Part shown: one piece after another, positions 1 to 6,415 of the stretch | How positions within the stretch are numbered: the first letter of the stretch is position 1 | How the letters are laid out: the number at the start of each line of letters is the position of its first letter | NCBI GenBank assembly: GCA_947482805.1 | Contig: CANKLK010000118.1 | Location: forward strand, 1-6,415 | Length of the DNA: 6,415 bases | Origin: Flavobacteriaceae bacterium | Lineage (GTDB): Bacteria > Bacteroidota > Bacteroidia > Flavobacteriales > Flavobacteriaceae | Reading direction: 5' to 3' | The notes under the pieces: model-generated | The model's input: the letters and a program-made list of their open reading frames with translations, nothing else | The model's database searches: none | What the model was told of the DNA's origin: nothing | Made by a program: the position numbers and the translations under genes

Positions 1-1152
1 CCGTTTTCTCCTAATGGTGTTGGTGGAGTTCTTAAAGGTGTTTCAGCCGTTTTCTTTGCTTATATTGGTTTCGATGCTATTTCTACTACAGCCGAAGAAT
101 GCAAAAATCCACAACGCGATTTACCTCGAGGCATGATGTGGGCAATTATTATTTGTACAATACTGTATATTATTATTGCTTTGGTTTTAACAGGTATGGT
201 TAGCTATTCCGATTTAAATGTAGGAGATCCATTAGCTTTTGTATTTGACAAATTGAATTTGAAATGGATGTCAGGAATTATTGGAGTGAGTGCCGTTATT
301 GCTATGGCATCGGTATTATTAGTTTTTCAAATGGGGCAACCAAGAATCTGGATGAGTATGAGCCGTGATGGTCTGTTACCAAAACAATTTTCAAAAGTAC
401 ACCCAAAATACAAAACACCATCTTTCGCTACAATTGTTACTGGTTTTGTGGTTGCTGTACCTGCTTTATTTATGAACTTGACCATGGTAACTGATTTGTG
501 TAGTATAGGAACTTTGTTTGCCTTTGTATTGGTTTGTGCCGGAGTATTGGTATTACAAAATAAACCTGATATTCCAAGAGGGAAATTTAAAACTCCTTAT
601 GTTAATTCAAAATTCGTTTTTCCTTTATTGATGTTAATTGGTGTTAGTATTGCCTTTACGATAAATAGGCAAACTACTATAGACTTCATAACCAATGAGA
701 AAAAAATTAATGATCCTACAACCATCATAAAATCTTTAGACAAGGAACAAACCAAAGTAGTTTTTGATTTTCTAAAAACAAAGGTTACTGATTATAAAAA
801 TGATGATATAGAAAATGTCTTGGGATTTTTTTATAATGATGCTATGATGTATAAAAATGTAGTTGACTCACTTCCAATTGATGATTCTTTAAAATATGAA
901 AGTGGTTTCAGTTTATTTAAACACAAAATCCCAATGTGGATATTTCTAATCTCTTTGTTGTATTTTGTGGTTTGGTCTTGGAAACAAAATCTTTCATTGA
1001 TACCTTTACTCGGATTAGTATGCTGTTTGTATATGATGGCAGAGTTGAGTGTGTGGAACTGGATCTATTTTACCTGCTGGTTGCTTATTGGATTAATCAT
1101 ATATTTTGGATTTAGTATCAAGAATAGTAAACTAAATAAACTAGAGGCATAG
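1..1152 (+). CDS. APC-superfamily (CAT-type) amino acid permease, 5' end missing
   Basis: Inner-membrane secondary transporter for amino acids; the substrate cannot be told from sequence. The reading frame is open from the first base, so 383 C-terminal codons are visible and the start lies left of the window. The visible part begins in TM6 with the CAT-family signature FFAYIGFDAISTTAEE followed by KNPQRDLPRG (codons about 18-44). Later family landmarks are the TM8 segment ending in MGQPRIW, the loop SRDGLLPKQFSKVHPKYKTP and, before the last helices, PDIPRGKFKTP. Unusually, between FKTP and the canonical final pair of helices (SLIPLLGLVCCLYMM and NWIYFTCWLLIGLIIYF) there is an extra helix, a charged loop of about 88 residues, and a second extra helix. 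By the positive-inside pattern the loop should be periplasmic. A hairpin terminator follows the stop codon. Family assignment is firm; substrate is open. Confidence 0.93.
   Translation, partial: PFSPNGVGGVLKGVSAVFFAYIGFDAISTTAEECKNPQRDLPRGMMWAIIICTILYIIIALVLTGMVSYSDLNVGDPLAFVFDKLNLKWMSGIIGVSAVIAMASVLLVFQMGQPRIWMSMSRDGLLPKQFSKVHPKYKTPSFATIVTGFVVAVPALFMNLTMVTDLCSIGTLFAFVLVCAGVLVLQNKPDIPRGKFKTPYVNSKFVFPLLMLIGVSIAFTINRQTTIDFITNEKKINDPTTIIKSLDKEQTKVVFDFLKTKVTDYKNDDIENVLGFFYNDAMMYKNVVDSLPIDDSLKYESGFSLFKHKIPMWIFLISLLYFVVWSWKQNLSLIPLLGLVCCLYMMAELSVWNWIYFTCWLLIGLIIYFGFSIKNSKLNKLEA
664..927 (+). other. Extra soluble loop inserted in the permease
   Basis: This stretch encodes about 88 hydrophilic residues rich in Lys, Asp, Asn and Thr with helix-like spacing (NRQTTIDFITNEKK to SLFKHK). 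It lies between two added hydrophobic helices, FVFPLLMLIGVSIAFTI before it and IPMWIFLISLLYFVVWSW after it. A typical bacterial CAT permease runs almost directly from the FRTP-like loop into the penultimate helix, so this block is extra. I recognise no named domain. The topology inferred from the preceding cytoplasmic PDIPRGKFKTP loop places it in the periplasm. Confidence 0.6.
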
Positions 1153-1154
1153 CA

Positions 1155-1426
1155 TAAAAAAATCCGTTAAAGAGAACACTCTAACGGATTTCTATACAAT
1201 CTAACATTTTTTACGATTAACCCACTTTTACTTTAAACAGTTCAGTTTACTGTTTCGGTTATTATAATTTATTGGTTTTCTACCAACTGCAAAAGGAAAA
1301 ATTTCTTCTTAACGGTAACTGTAAAGCATAATAAGAATTGCATATTAAGGAATAGCTTTTGCTGTTAAAGTTTCTCCCTTTAGAACATTTTATTCATTGT
1401 TCATTAAAACAATTTCTTCTAATATT
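1155..1426 (-). ncRNA. Possible minus-strand small RNA ending at the terminator
   Basis: Tentative. The minus strand has a TAAATTTG match to the Bacteroidota -7 consensus TAnnTTTG (complement of 1433-1440). About 270 bases of stop-rich sequence with several short hairpins follow, ending in the strong hairpin and T7 tract at 1156-1191. No well-spaced -33 TTTG is visible: the nearest TTTTG is 30 bases upstream of the -7 element, which weakens the promoter. I do not recognise a known RNA family. The alternative is a degraded short gene or simply a bidirectional terminator flanked by chance repeats. Confidence 0.2.
1156..1196. terminator. Bidirectional intrinsic terminator, stronger on the minus strand
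   Basis: AAATCCGTTA (1160-1169) pairs with TAACGGATTT (1182-1191). The stem continues as GAG (1172-1174) with CTC (1179-1181) across a two-A bulge, closing on the loop AACA. It starts eight bases after the permease stop codon, so it plausibly ends that transcript. The plus-strand tail is only TTT then CTATACAAT. Read on the minus strand, the hairpin runs into seven consecutive T (complement of 1156-1162), the better U-tract. Confidence 0.8.
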
Positions 1427-1584
1427 CTATATCAAATTTAGAAAATTATAATGGCAGTTTTGCTGATTTTCAAAATTTTAACATTAAAAAATATCCGTTT
1501 TTTTATTCTTGTATTCTTATCCTTATTAATTAAAAATAAAGTTAAAAATTACCTTATAAATTCCATTTTTTTTATGATTCAATG

Positions 1585-1618
1585 TTTAATAAAAAGTCAA
1601 ATAAAAACTGTAATTTTG
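1585..1618 (+). promoter_or_regulatory. Probable sigma-ABfr-type promoter of lpdA
   Basis: TAATTTTG at 1611-1618 matches the Bacteroidota -7 consensus TAnnTTTG and lies 39 bases before the lpdA start codon. The -33 element is poor: TTTA at 1585-1588 sits 22 bases upstream where TTTG would be expected. Transcription would begin near 1624, giving a leader of about 30 A-rich bases without a Shine-Dalgarno sequence, as is usual in this phylum. Confidence 0.5.
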
Positions 1619-1657
1619 TGACGCAAAAAATAAAATACAAACAATAAACACATAACT

Positions 1658-3061
1658 ATGAGTTCATTTGACGTAGTCATTATAGGTTCTGGTCCTGGCG
1701 GATACGTATCCGCTATTCGTTGTGCCCAACTAGGTTTCAAAACTGCCATCATTGAAAAATATGCAACATTAGGAGGAACTTGCTTAAATGTAGGTTGCAT
1801 TCCTTCTAAAGCATTACTAGCTTCATCACACCATTACCAAGAATTACAACATTTTGCTGATCACGGAATTGAAGTTTCCGGGGAAGTAAAAGTGAATTTA
1901 GAGAAAATGATTGCCCGCAAACAAGCTGTGGTTGATCAAACTTCGGGTGGAGTGAAATTCTTAATGGATAAAAATAAAATTACCGTTTTTGAAGGATTGG
2001 GTTCTTTTGTTGATGCTACGCACGTGGCTATCAAAAAAGCGGATGGTACTTCTGAAACTATTGAAGGAAAAAATATCATCATCGCTACAGGTTCTAAACC
2101 TTCTAATTTGCCTTTTATCAAATTAGATAAAGAACGAATCATAACTTCTACTGAAGCATTAAAATTACCTGAAGTTCCTAAACATTTAGTAATTATTGGT
2201 GGTGGCGTAATCGGAATTGAATTAGGCCAAGTTTACTTAAGACTTGGTGCTGAAGTCTCTGTAGTTGAGTTCATGGACCGAATTATTCCAGGAATGGATG
2301 CTGCACTGTCTAAAGAATTGACCAAAGTATTTAAGAAACAAGGAATGAAGTTTTATACTTCACATAAAGTGCAATCCGTAGACCGAAAAGGGAAAACGGT
2401 AACCGTTAAAGCTGAAAATGCGAAAGGAGAAATGATAACACTCGAAGGCGATTATGCCTTGGTTTCTGTGGGTCGTCGTCCATATACTGACGGATTGAAT
2501 GCTGACAAAGCTGGGGTAAAAGTTACTGACAGAGGTATGATTGAAGTAAACGATCATTTGCAAACTAACATTCCAAATATATATGCTATTGGCGATGTAG
2601 TTCGTGGTGCGATGTTAGCCCACAAAGCCGAAGAAGAAGGGACTATGGTAGCCGAAATCATAGCGGGACAAAAACCACATATTGACTATAATTTGATACC
2701 AGGTGTTGTCTACACTTGGCCAGAAGTTGCTGCAGTTGGTAAAACAGAAGAACAATTAAAAGAAGCTGGTGTAGCCTACAAAGCGGGAAGTTTCCCTTTC
2801 AAAGCTTTAGGAAGAGCTCGTGCCGGAGGTGATTTAGATGGATTTGTAAAAATCTTAGCTGACGCCAAAACCGATGAAGTATTAGGCGTTCATATGATTG
2901 GTGCCCGTTGTGCCGACTTGATTGCCGAAGCCGTAACCGCAATGGAATTCAGAGCTTCTGCCGAAGATATCTCAAGAATGTCACATGCGCATCCAACTTT
3001 TGCAGAAGCAATTAAAGAAGCAGCATTGGCAGCTACGGATAATAGAGCGTTACATGTATAA
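1658..3061 (+). CDS. lpdA: Dihydrolipoyl dehydrogenase (E3)
   Basis: Cytoplasmic FAD flavoenzyme that reoxidises the dihydrolipoyl groups of 2-oxoacid dehydrogenase complexes (pyruvate, 2-oxoglutarate, branched-chain) and of glycine cleavage, passing electrons to NAD+. The 467 residues are full family length. Visible motifs in order: FAD-binding GSGPGG (10-15); the redox disulfide GGTCLNVGCIPSK with Cys42 and Cys47; NAD-binding GGGVIGIELG (181-190) followed by Glu204 at the end of the second strand, as expected for NAD rather than NADP; the second FAD motif AIGDVVRGAMLAHKA (310-324); and the dimer-domain active site HAHPTFAEA with His445 and Glu450. The start ATG sits directly before the first beta strand, and an A-rich leader precedes it. 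No E1 or E2 gene is adjacent, so E3 is encoded apart from its complexes. No clear terminator follows. Nothing is missing or unusual in the enzyme. Confidence 0.97.
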   Translation: MSSFDVVIIGSGPGGYVSAIRCAQLGFKTAIIEKYATLGGTCLNVGCIPSKALLASSHHYQELQHFADHGIEVSGEVKVNLEKMIARKQAVVDQTSGGVKFLMDKNKITVFEGLGSFVDATHVAIKKADGTSETIEGKNIIIATGSKPSNLPFIKLDKERIITSTEALKLPEVPKHLVIIGGGVIGIELGQVYLRLGAEVSVVEFMDRIIPGMDAALSKELTKVFKKQGMKFYTSHKVQSVDRKGKTVTVKAENAKGEMITLEGDYALVSVGRRPYTDGLNADKAGVKVTDRGMIEVNDHLQTNIPNIYAIGDVVRGAMLAHKAEEEGTMVAEIIAGQKPHIDYNLIPGVVYTWPEVAAVGKTEEQLKEAGVAYKAGSFPFKALGRARAGGDLDGFVKILADAKTDEVLGVHMIGARCADLIAEAVTAMEFRASAEDISRMSHAHPTFAEAIKEAALAATDNRALHV

Positions 3062-3096
3062 AAATCAAATAGTATCTCTCAATAATTAAAAAATAA

Positions 3097-4509
3097 ATGA
3101 AAAAAAGACTGCTAGTGTTTATGGTGTTTTTCACTGTCACTAATGTATTTTGTCAAACAATTTGTACTAATGGCTTTGCTGGAATATATCCTTGTAATAA
3201 AATTGATTTGATGTCCCGTTTAAATTTTGATCAAATTGGTGGGAGTGGTACTACCAAAGGTAGCGGATGTTGGGGTTGGACTGATCCTTTAAACAATAAG
3301 GAATATGCAATTATGGGTTGCACGACACATACTGCTTTTGTTGATATTACCAATCCTAGCCAACCTGTGTACAAAGGCAAAATAGTAGGTCATAACAATA
3401 CATCAAGTACTTGGAGAGAAATTAGTGTTATAAACAATCATGCTTTAATTGTTAGCGAGACAAATGGTCATGGAATGCAAATATTTGATTTGACAAGATT
3501 GCGAAATGTTACAAATCCTGAAGTTTTTATACCAGATGCCAGATATACAGGCTTTGGTAATTGTCATACTGTTTCAAGTAATCCTGCCACAGGTTTTACT
3601 TATTGTGATGGAACAAATCTTGTAAACGGAGGTCCTCAAATTTTAAATATGCAAAATCCAACAGCACCCGTTCTAGTTGGTAGTCATGATGAGGACGGCT
3701 ACACGCATGATGCACAAATTGTTCTTTATGATGGTCCGGATCCTGATTATCAAGGACAAGAAATTTTTATGGGAGCTAATGAAGATAAAGTTGCAATTGT
3801 AAATGTTACAAACAAATCTAATCCTGTTACAATATCTACCTTCACTTATAATAATAACTACTATGCTCATCAAGGTTGGTTTACAGCTGATAAAAAATAT
3901 TGGATTTTATGTGATGAATTAGATGAATTTAATCTAGGAAATAATGGTAGATCTATAATTATTGATGTGACAGATTTGGATAATCCAGTTTATAAAGGTG
4001 ATTATTTTGGAACAACTCCAGCAATTGATCATAACGGTTACATAATAGGTAACGATATGTATTTGGCAAGTTATACAGCAGGATTAAGAATTTTGAATAC
4101 GTCAGCCATTACTGCAACAAGTACATTGAATGAAATAGCTTTTTTTGATACCTTTCCAAGTAACAATAATGCACAGTTTAATGGAGCTTGGAATACTTAT
4201 CCATTTTTTGCAAGTGGAAGTATAATTGTAAGTGACATTGACAGAGGTTTATTTATTTTGAGAAAAAATGCTGCTCTTCGTAACGAGGAATTTTTAAATG
4301 CAAATTATACTATCTATCCAAATCCAGCAAAAACTCATTTCAAAATTGATTCAAAAATTGCTATAGATTCTATTGTCATTTATGACACCCTAGGCAAAAC
4401 AATAAGAACATTCCAATCTTCTGACAGCTATGATATCTCTGGACTTGATAAAGGACTGTATTTTGTTAGGGTGAATAATGATTTTACAAAAAAATTAATG
4501 GTAGAGTAA
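3097..4509 (+). CDS. Choice-of-anchor B family secreted protein with T9SS sorting domain
   Basis: Exported protein of unknown biochemical role. Residues 1-19 are a signal peptide (MKKRLL, hydrophobic core, cleavage likely at FC|Q; the sequence before Cys19 is not a lipobox). Residues about 38-390 match the choice-of-anchor B (LVIVD-repeat-like propeller) family: CWGWTDP (58-64), TAFVDITNPSQPVYKGKI (79-96), THDAQIVLYDGPDPDYQGQE (203-222), MGANEDKVAIVNVTN (225-239), HQGWFTADKKYWILCDELDE (258-277), IIIDVTDLDNPVYKGDYF (287-304). Conserved His, Asp and Glu residues recur in these motifs, and six Cys outside the signal peptide suggest disulfides. Residues about 398-470 form a type A T9SS sorting domain, with NYTIYPNPAKTHFKID followed by the short strands IVIYDTLGK, ISGLDKGLYFVRV and terminal KKLMVE. 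It should therefore cross the outer membrane through the type IX system. The next gene overlaps its stop codon. Family and export route are well supported; the function is unknown. Confidence 0.9.
   Translation: MKKRLLVFMVFFTVTNVFCQTICTNGFAGIYPCNKIDLMSRLNFDQIGGSGTTKGSGCWGWTDPLNNKEYAIMGCTTHTAFVDITNPSQPVYKGKIVGHNNTSSTWREISVINNHALIVSETNGHGMQIFDLTRLRNVTNPEVFIPDARYTGFGNCHTVSSNPATGFTYCDGTNLVNGGPQILNMQNPTAPVLVGSHDEDGYTHDAQIVLYDGPDPDYQGQEIFMGANEDKVAIVNVTNKSNPVTISTFTYNNNYYAHQGWFTADKKYWILCDELDEFNLGNNGRSIIIDVTDLDNPVYKGDYFGTTPAIDHNGYIIGNDMYLASYTAGLRILNTSAITATSTLNEIAFFDTFPSNNNAQFNGAWNTYPFFASGSIIVSDIDRGLFILRKNAALRNEEFLNANYTIYPNPAKTHFKIDSKIAIDSIVIYDTLGKTIRTFQSSDSYDISGLDKGLYFVRVNNDFTKKLMVE
4287..4506 (+). 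other. Encoded T9SS C-terminal sorting domain
   Basis: The last roughly 73 codons of the choice-of-anchor B gene carry the type A T9SS signal. The YPNP box is at residues 407-410, followed by the IYDTLGK strand, the SGLDKGLYFVRV motif and a Lys-rich terminal strand. In this family the domain is recognised by the outer-membrane translocon, then usually removed with the protein attached to the surface or released. Confidence 0.88.
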
Positions 4510-5861
4510 TGAAAAGACTAAGCTGTATATTTATTTTATTTTTTTTTATTGGTTGTGCAGATGACAATACAATAGATAAAGAAATCACGTTTAAATCAGC
4601 AATAGTATGGAGCAAAACCTATGGTGGTAGTTTAGAAGAAAATACAAATAGTGTTGTTGCCACATCGGATGGCGGAATGTTAATCCTAGGTCATACAGCC
4701 AGTAGTGATGGAGATATTGTTAAATCTTATACTTTAACAGATATTTTGTTAACCAAACTAGATGCTGAAGGTAATTTGACGTGGACAAAAACCATTGGTG
4801 GTTCTCTCAATGATTTCGGAATGAGCATTATTGCTACTAATGACGGAAATTATGCCATAGCAGGCTATAGCGCCAGTAATGATGGTGATGTTCCCGGAAA
4901 TGTAGGACAACATGATTTTTTCATCTCTAAGATTACCGAACAAGGCAACATTATTTGGAGTAAAAATTATGGTTTCTCTGGTCATGATCACGGACATAAA
5001 ATCATTCAAACGAGAGACGGCGGTTTTTTTATCGCAGGTTTTGCCGAATATTCCGGAATTGAAGGAAGCGGTGGAACACAAGACAACGGAGCAGGTCATG
5101 AAATAGGTCATAAAAATGTACTTCATGGTTCTGGCGAATATTTAGGTGTAAAATTGGATAGTAATGGAGAATTTGTATGGTATCGCTATTTTGGTGGAAC
5201 TCAAAATGATAGAGTGAATGACATTGTTGAGGCTGAAGATGGTGATATTATAATGGTTGGTTATTCCGAAAGTTCTGATTTTGATATAGAACATAACAAA
5301 GGAAGCTATGACTATTGGGTTGTAAGCTTGCATTCGAATGGCGATTTACATTGGAAAGAAAATTATGGTGGTAGCGCCATTGATCAGGCTTATGGCATAA
5401 CAAAAACAGGCAATAACTCTTATCTAATTGTTGGTCGTTCTAACAGCAGTGATGGCGATGTTAAAAATCCAAAAGGAAACTTTGATGGTTGGGTAATTCA
5501 TATTAATAAACACGGACATCTGATATGGGAGAAATCTTTTGGTGGTGACTCTTTTGATGTTGCCACAACCATAAAAAAAATAGCAAACGGAAATTTTGTC
5601 GTAGTAGGTAATTCTAGAGGTACATTTGATGAAAAACCAAATAATGGTCAAAATGATTTTTGGCTTTTTGAAATTGACAATAAAGCAAATACAAAACTGT
5701 ATTGGCAAAAAACTTTTGGCGGAACCAATATAGATATAGCTACCGATTTTTTTGAAACCTCAAAAAGAGAACTTATCATCGTTGGTGAGTCGCAAAGTAA
5801 TTCACTTGATGTGCCGTCAAATAAAGGTGGGAATGATTTGTGGGCAATAAAATTGAAATAA
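4509..5861 (+). CDS. Surface lipoprotein with seven propeller-type repeats
   Basis: Lipoprotein of unknown function, 450 residues. The N-terminus MKRLSCIFILFFFIGC is a type II signal peptide with lipobox FIGC, lipidation at Cys16. ADD follows directly, resembling the acidic lipoprotein export signal that sends flavobacterial lipoproteins to the outer face of the outer membrane. The mature part is built of seven repeats, each starting with a W.k.fGG..D-like motif and continuing through a DGG..i.G.s.S.dgDv..n.G..D.w..klD..G.l pattern. The marker tryptophans are W34, W92, W150, W224, W282, W340 and W399, spaced 58, 58, 74, 58, 58 and 59. This points to a seven-bladed beta-propeller. The long third blade has a Gly/His-rich insert with HEIGH (197-201). 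The ATG shares its A with the TAA stop of the upstream gene, implying coupled translation. I recognise no named enzyme family; a binding or scaffold role is inference. Confidence 0.85.
   Translation: MKRLSCIFILFFFIGCADDNTIDKEITFKSAIVWSKTYGGSLEENTNSVVATSDGGMLILGHTASSDGDIVKSYTLTDILLTKLDAEGNLTWTKTIGGSLNDFGMSIIATNDGNYAIAGYSASNDGDVPGNVGQHDFFISKITEQGNIIWSKNYGFSGHDHGHKIIQTRDGGFFIAGFAEYSGIEGSGGTQDNGAGHEIGHKNVLHGSGEYLGVKLDSNGEFVWYRYFGGTQNDRVNDIVEAEDGDIIMVGYSESSDFDIEHNKGSYDYWVVSLHSNGDLHWKENYGGSAIDQAYGITKTGNNSYLIVGRSNSSDGDVKNPKGNFDGWVIHINKHGHLIWEKSFGGDSFDVATTIKKIANGNFVVVGNSRGTFDEKPNNGQNDFWLFEIDNKANTKLYWQKTFGGTNIDIATDFFETSKRELIIVGESQSNSLDVPSNKGGNDLWAIKLK
4608..5858 (+). repeat. Seven imperfect protein-level repeats of about 58 codons
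   Basis: Repeat units begin near the Trp codons at 4608, 4782, 4956, 5178, 5352, 5526 and 5703. All except the third are followed by [YFI]GG (SKTYGG, TKTIGG, SKNYGF, YRYFGG, KENYGG, EKSFGG, QKTFGG). The SSDGD/SNDGD/NSLDV motif recurs in most units. Similarity is at protein level; I see no long exact DNA repeats, so the repeats are old and diverged rather than recently expanded. Confidence 0.85.
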
Positions 5862-5880
5862 TTATTTAATAAAATATTTC
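5856..5880. other. AT-only palindrome at the convergent gene junction
   Basis: AAATAATTATTT (5856-5867) is a perfect 12-base palindrome centred exactly between the lipoprotein stop codon (5859-5861) and the complementary stop codon of the arsenite permease (5862-5864). An outer inverted repeat GAAATA/TATTTC lies at 5855-5860 and 5875-5880. With no G or C in the palindrome it would be a weak hairpin, so a terminator role is doubtful. Confidence 0.35.
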
Positions 5881-6415
5881 TTCCGCAACCAAAACGCCAC
5901 ATTAACCAAAATAATCAACGCAGGAACTTCCACTAAAGGCCCAATAACCCCTGCAAAAGCTTGTCCACTGTTGATTCCGAATACCCCAATTGAAACCGCA
6001 ATCGCTAATTCAAAATTGTTTCCCGACGCTGTAAACGATAAAGCAACTGCATCCCGATAATTAGCACCTATTTTCTTAGCAACAAAGAACATCAAGAAAA
6101 ACATAATCGCAAAGAAAATTATTAGAGGAATGGCAATCCTAAGAACATCCATTGGTAAATCGATTATCATTTCGCCTTTCAAACTAAACATTACTACAAT
6201 CGTAAAAAGCAATGCAATCAACGTAATTGGTGAAACAAACGGAATAAACTTTTGATTGAACCATTTATCTCCTACATATTTCTTTATGAAATATCTACTG
6301 ATTACGGCCAATGCAAACGGAATTCCTAAATAGATTCCAACCGTTTTCGCAATCTCAGCAATCGTTATATTTAATTCTAACCCTTTGATTCCAAATAGTG
6401 GTAACATAATTTCCA
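5862..6415 (-). CDS. ACR3-family arsenite efflux permease, N-terminal part missing
   Basis: Inner-membrane pump that exports arsenite, often paired with an arsenate reductase and an ArsR repressor. The frame is open to the right edge of the window, so about 183 C-terminal residues of an expected roughly 350 are visible; the Met codon at 6405-6407 is internal, not a start. Counting from that Met, the diagnostic ACR3 C-terminal block is [17 protein letters not shown] (122-138), then [20 protein letters not shown] (143-162) and [13 protein letters not shown] (167-179). About five hydrophobic helices are visible. The stop codon abuts the stop of the convergent lipoprotein gene. Any other ars genes of the operon would lie upstream, off the right edge; this gene is last in its transcription unit because an opposing gene follows. 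Called arsB or acr3 in different annotations. The Cys residues described for ACR3 proteins would fall in the missing half. Confidence 0.93.
   Translation of the reverse strand, partial: EIMLPLFGIKGLELNITIAEIAKTVGIYLGIPFALAVISRYFIKKYVGDKWFNQKFIPFVSPITLIALLFTIVVMFSLKGEMIIDLPMDVLRIAIPLIIFFAIMFFLMFFVAKKIGANYRDAVALSFTASGNNFELAIAVSIGVFGINSGQAFAGVIGPLVEVPALIILVNVAFWLRKKYFIK

Larger units (their letters stand above)
1153..1657. other. Non-coding gap between permease and lpdA
   Basis: This 505-base, very AT-rich stretch has no convincing protein-coding frame on either strand. It contains the terminator at its left end and several small inverted repeats: AAACAGT/ACTGTTT at 1235-1241 and 1249-1255, TTGGT/ACCAA at 1272-1276 and 1282-1286, TAAAG/CTTTA at 1366-1370 and 1378-1382, and GAACA/TGTTC at 1383-1387 and 1398-1402. 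An imperfect direct repeat, GCATAATAAG/GCATATTAAG, lies at 1326-1335 and 1340-1349. The right end carries the likely lpdA promoter and leader. Between about 1440 and 1580 I see only AT-rich sequence. Confidence 0.75.

Noticed and set aside
1326..1349. Two near-identical ten-base units as a CRISPR-like or integration-site repeat
   Set aside because: There are only two copies with one mismatch and a four-base gap in AT-rich sequence, and no associated cas, integrase or recombinase gene. Chance is sufficient.
1597..2563. Minus-strand open frames of about 67 codons within and before lpdA
   Set aside because: They are antisense to strongly conserved dihydrolipoyl dehydrogenase motifs, and their translations show no domain or plausible start context.
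3051..3058. TACATGTA palindrome at the end of lpdA
   Set aside because: Eight AT-rich bases within the coding sequence with no loop or T-tract; too small to be a terminator or a meaningful operator call.
3673..3873. Minus-strand open frame of 66 codons
   Set aside because: It is antisense to the conserved HDAQ and QGQE block of the choice-of-anchor B gene, with a low-complexity Ile-rich translation.
4912..5106. Plus-strand alternative frame of 64 codons
   Set aside because: It sits in another frame inside the lipoprotein gene and has no leader or motif of its own.
4758..5126. Minus-strand open frame of 122 codons
   Set aside because: It lies wholly inside the lipoprotein gene, whose repeat pattern and lipobox show it to be the real frame. 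The antisense protein has no recognisable motifs and looks like a shadow.
5424..5902. Minus-strand open frames of 94 and 84 codons near the lipoprotein 3' end
   Set aside because: They are antisense to conserved repeats six and seven, and the second also overlaps the arsenite permease end in another frame. No family features are visible.

Overview
The window is AT-rich and reads as a chromosomal segment of a flavobacterium (Bacteroidota, Flavobacterium or a close relative). The supporting signs are a protein with a C-terminal type IX secretion (T9SS) sorting domain, a lipoprotein with acidic residues directly after its lipidated cysteine, gene starts preceded by A-rich leaders without Shine-Dalgarno sequences, and a TAnnTTTG-type -7 promoter element upstream of the dihydrolipoyl dehydrogenase gene. 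Assignment to genus is inference.

Layout from left to right. (1) Positions 1-1152 (+) hold the 3' part of a CAT-type APC-superfamily amino acid permease. It carries an extra segment of two membrane helices around a roughly 88-residue soluble loop. (2) Positions 1153-1657 are non-coding. They begin with a GC-containing hairpin terminator that is better shaped for the minus strand than for the permease, continue with several small inverted repeats, and end with the likely promoter of the next gene. (3) Positions 1658-3061 (+) encode a complete dihydrolipoyl dehydrogenase (E3) with all catalytic motifs. (4) Positions 3097-5861 (+) hold a two-gene unit for the cell surface. The first gene encodes a T9SS-exported choice-of-anchor B family beta-propeller protein. 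The second encodes a lipoprotein whose seven roughly 58-residue repeats look like a seven-bladed propeller. The stop and start codons overlap as TAATG. (5) Positions 5862-6415 (-) hold the C-terminal half of an ACR3-family arsenite efflux permease. It converges on the lipoprotein gene, with the two stop codons directly abutting.

The permease, E3 and arsenite pump are ordinary flavobacterial genes. The least explained part is the coupled secreted-propeller and lipoprotein pair, which may act together at the outer surface. Its ligand or substrate cannot be read from sequence. One blade of the lipoprotein carries a His-rich insert containing a literal HExxH string. I see no CRISPR array, tRNA, rRNA, insertion sequence or phage gene. 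I see no clear evidence of a wholly new defence or mobile system.
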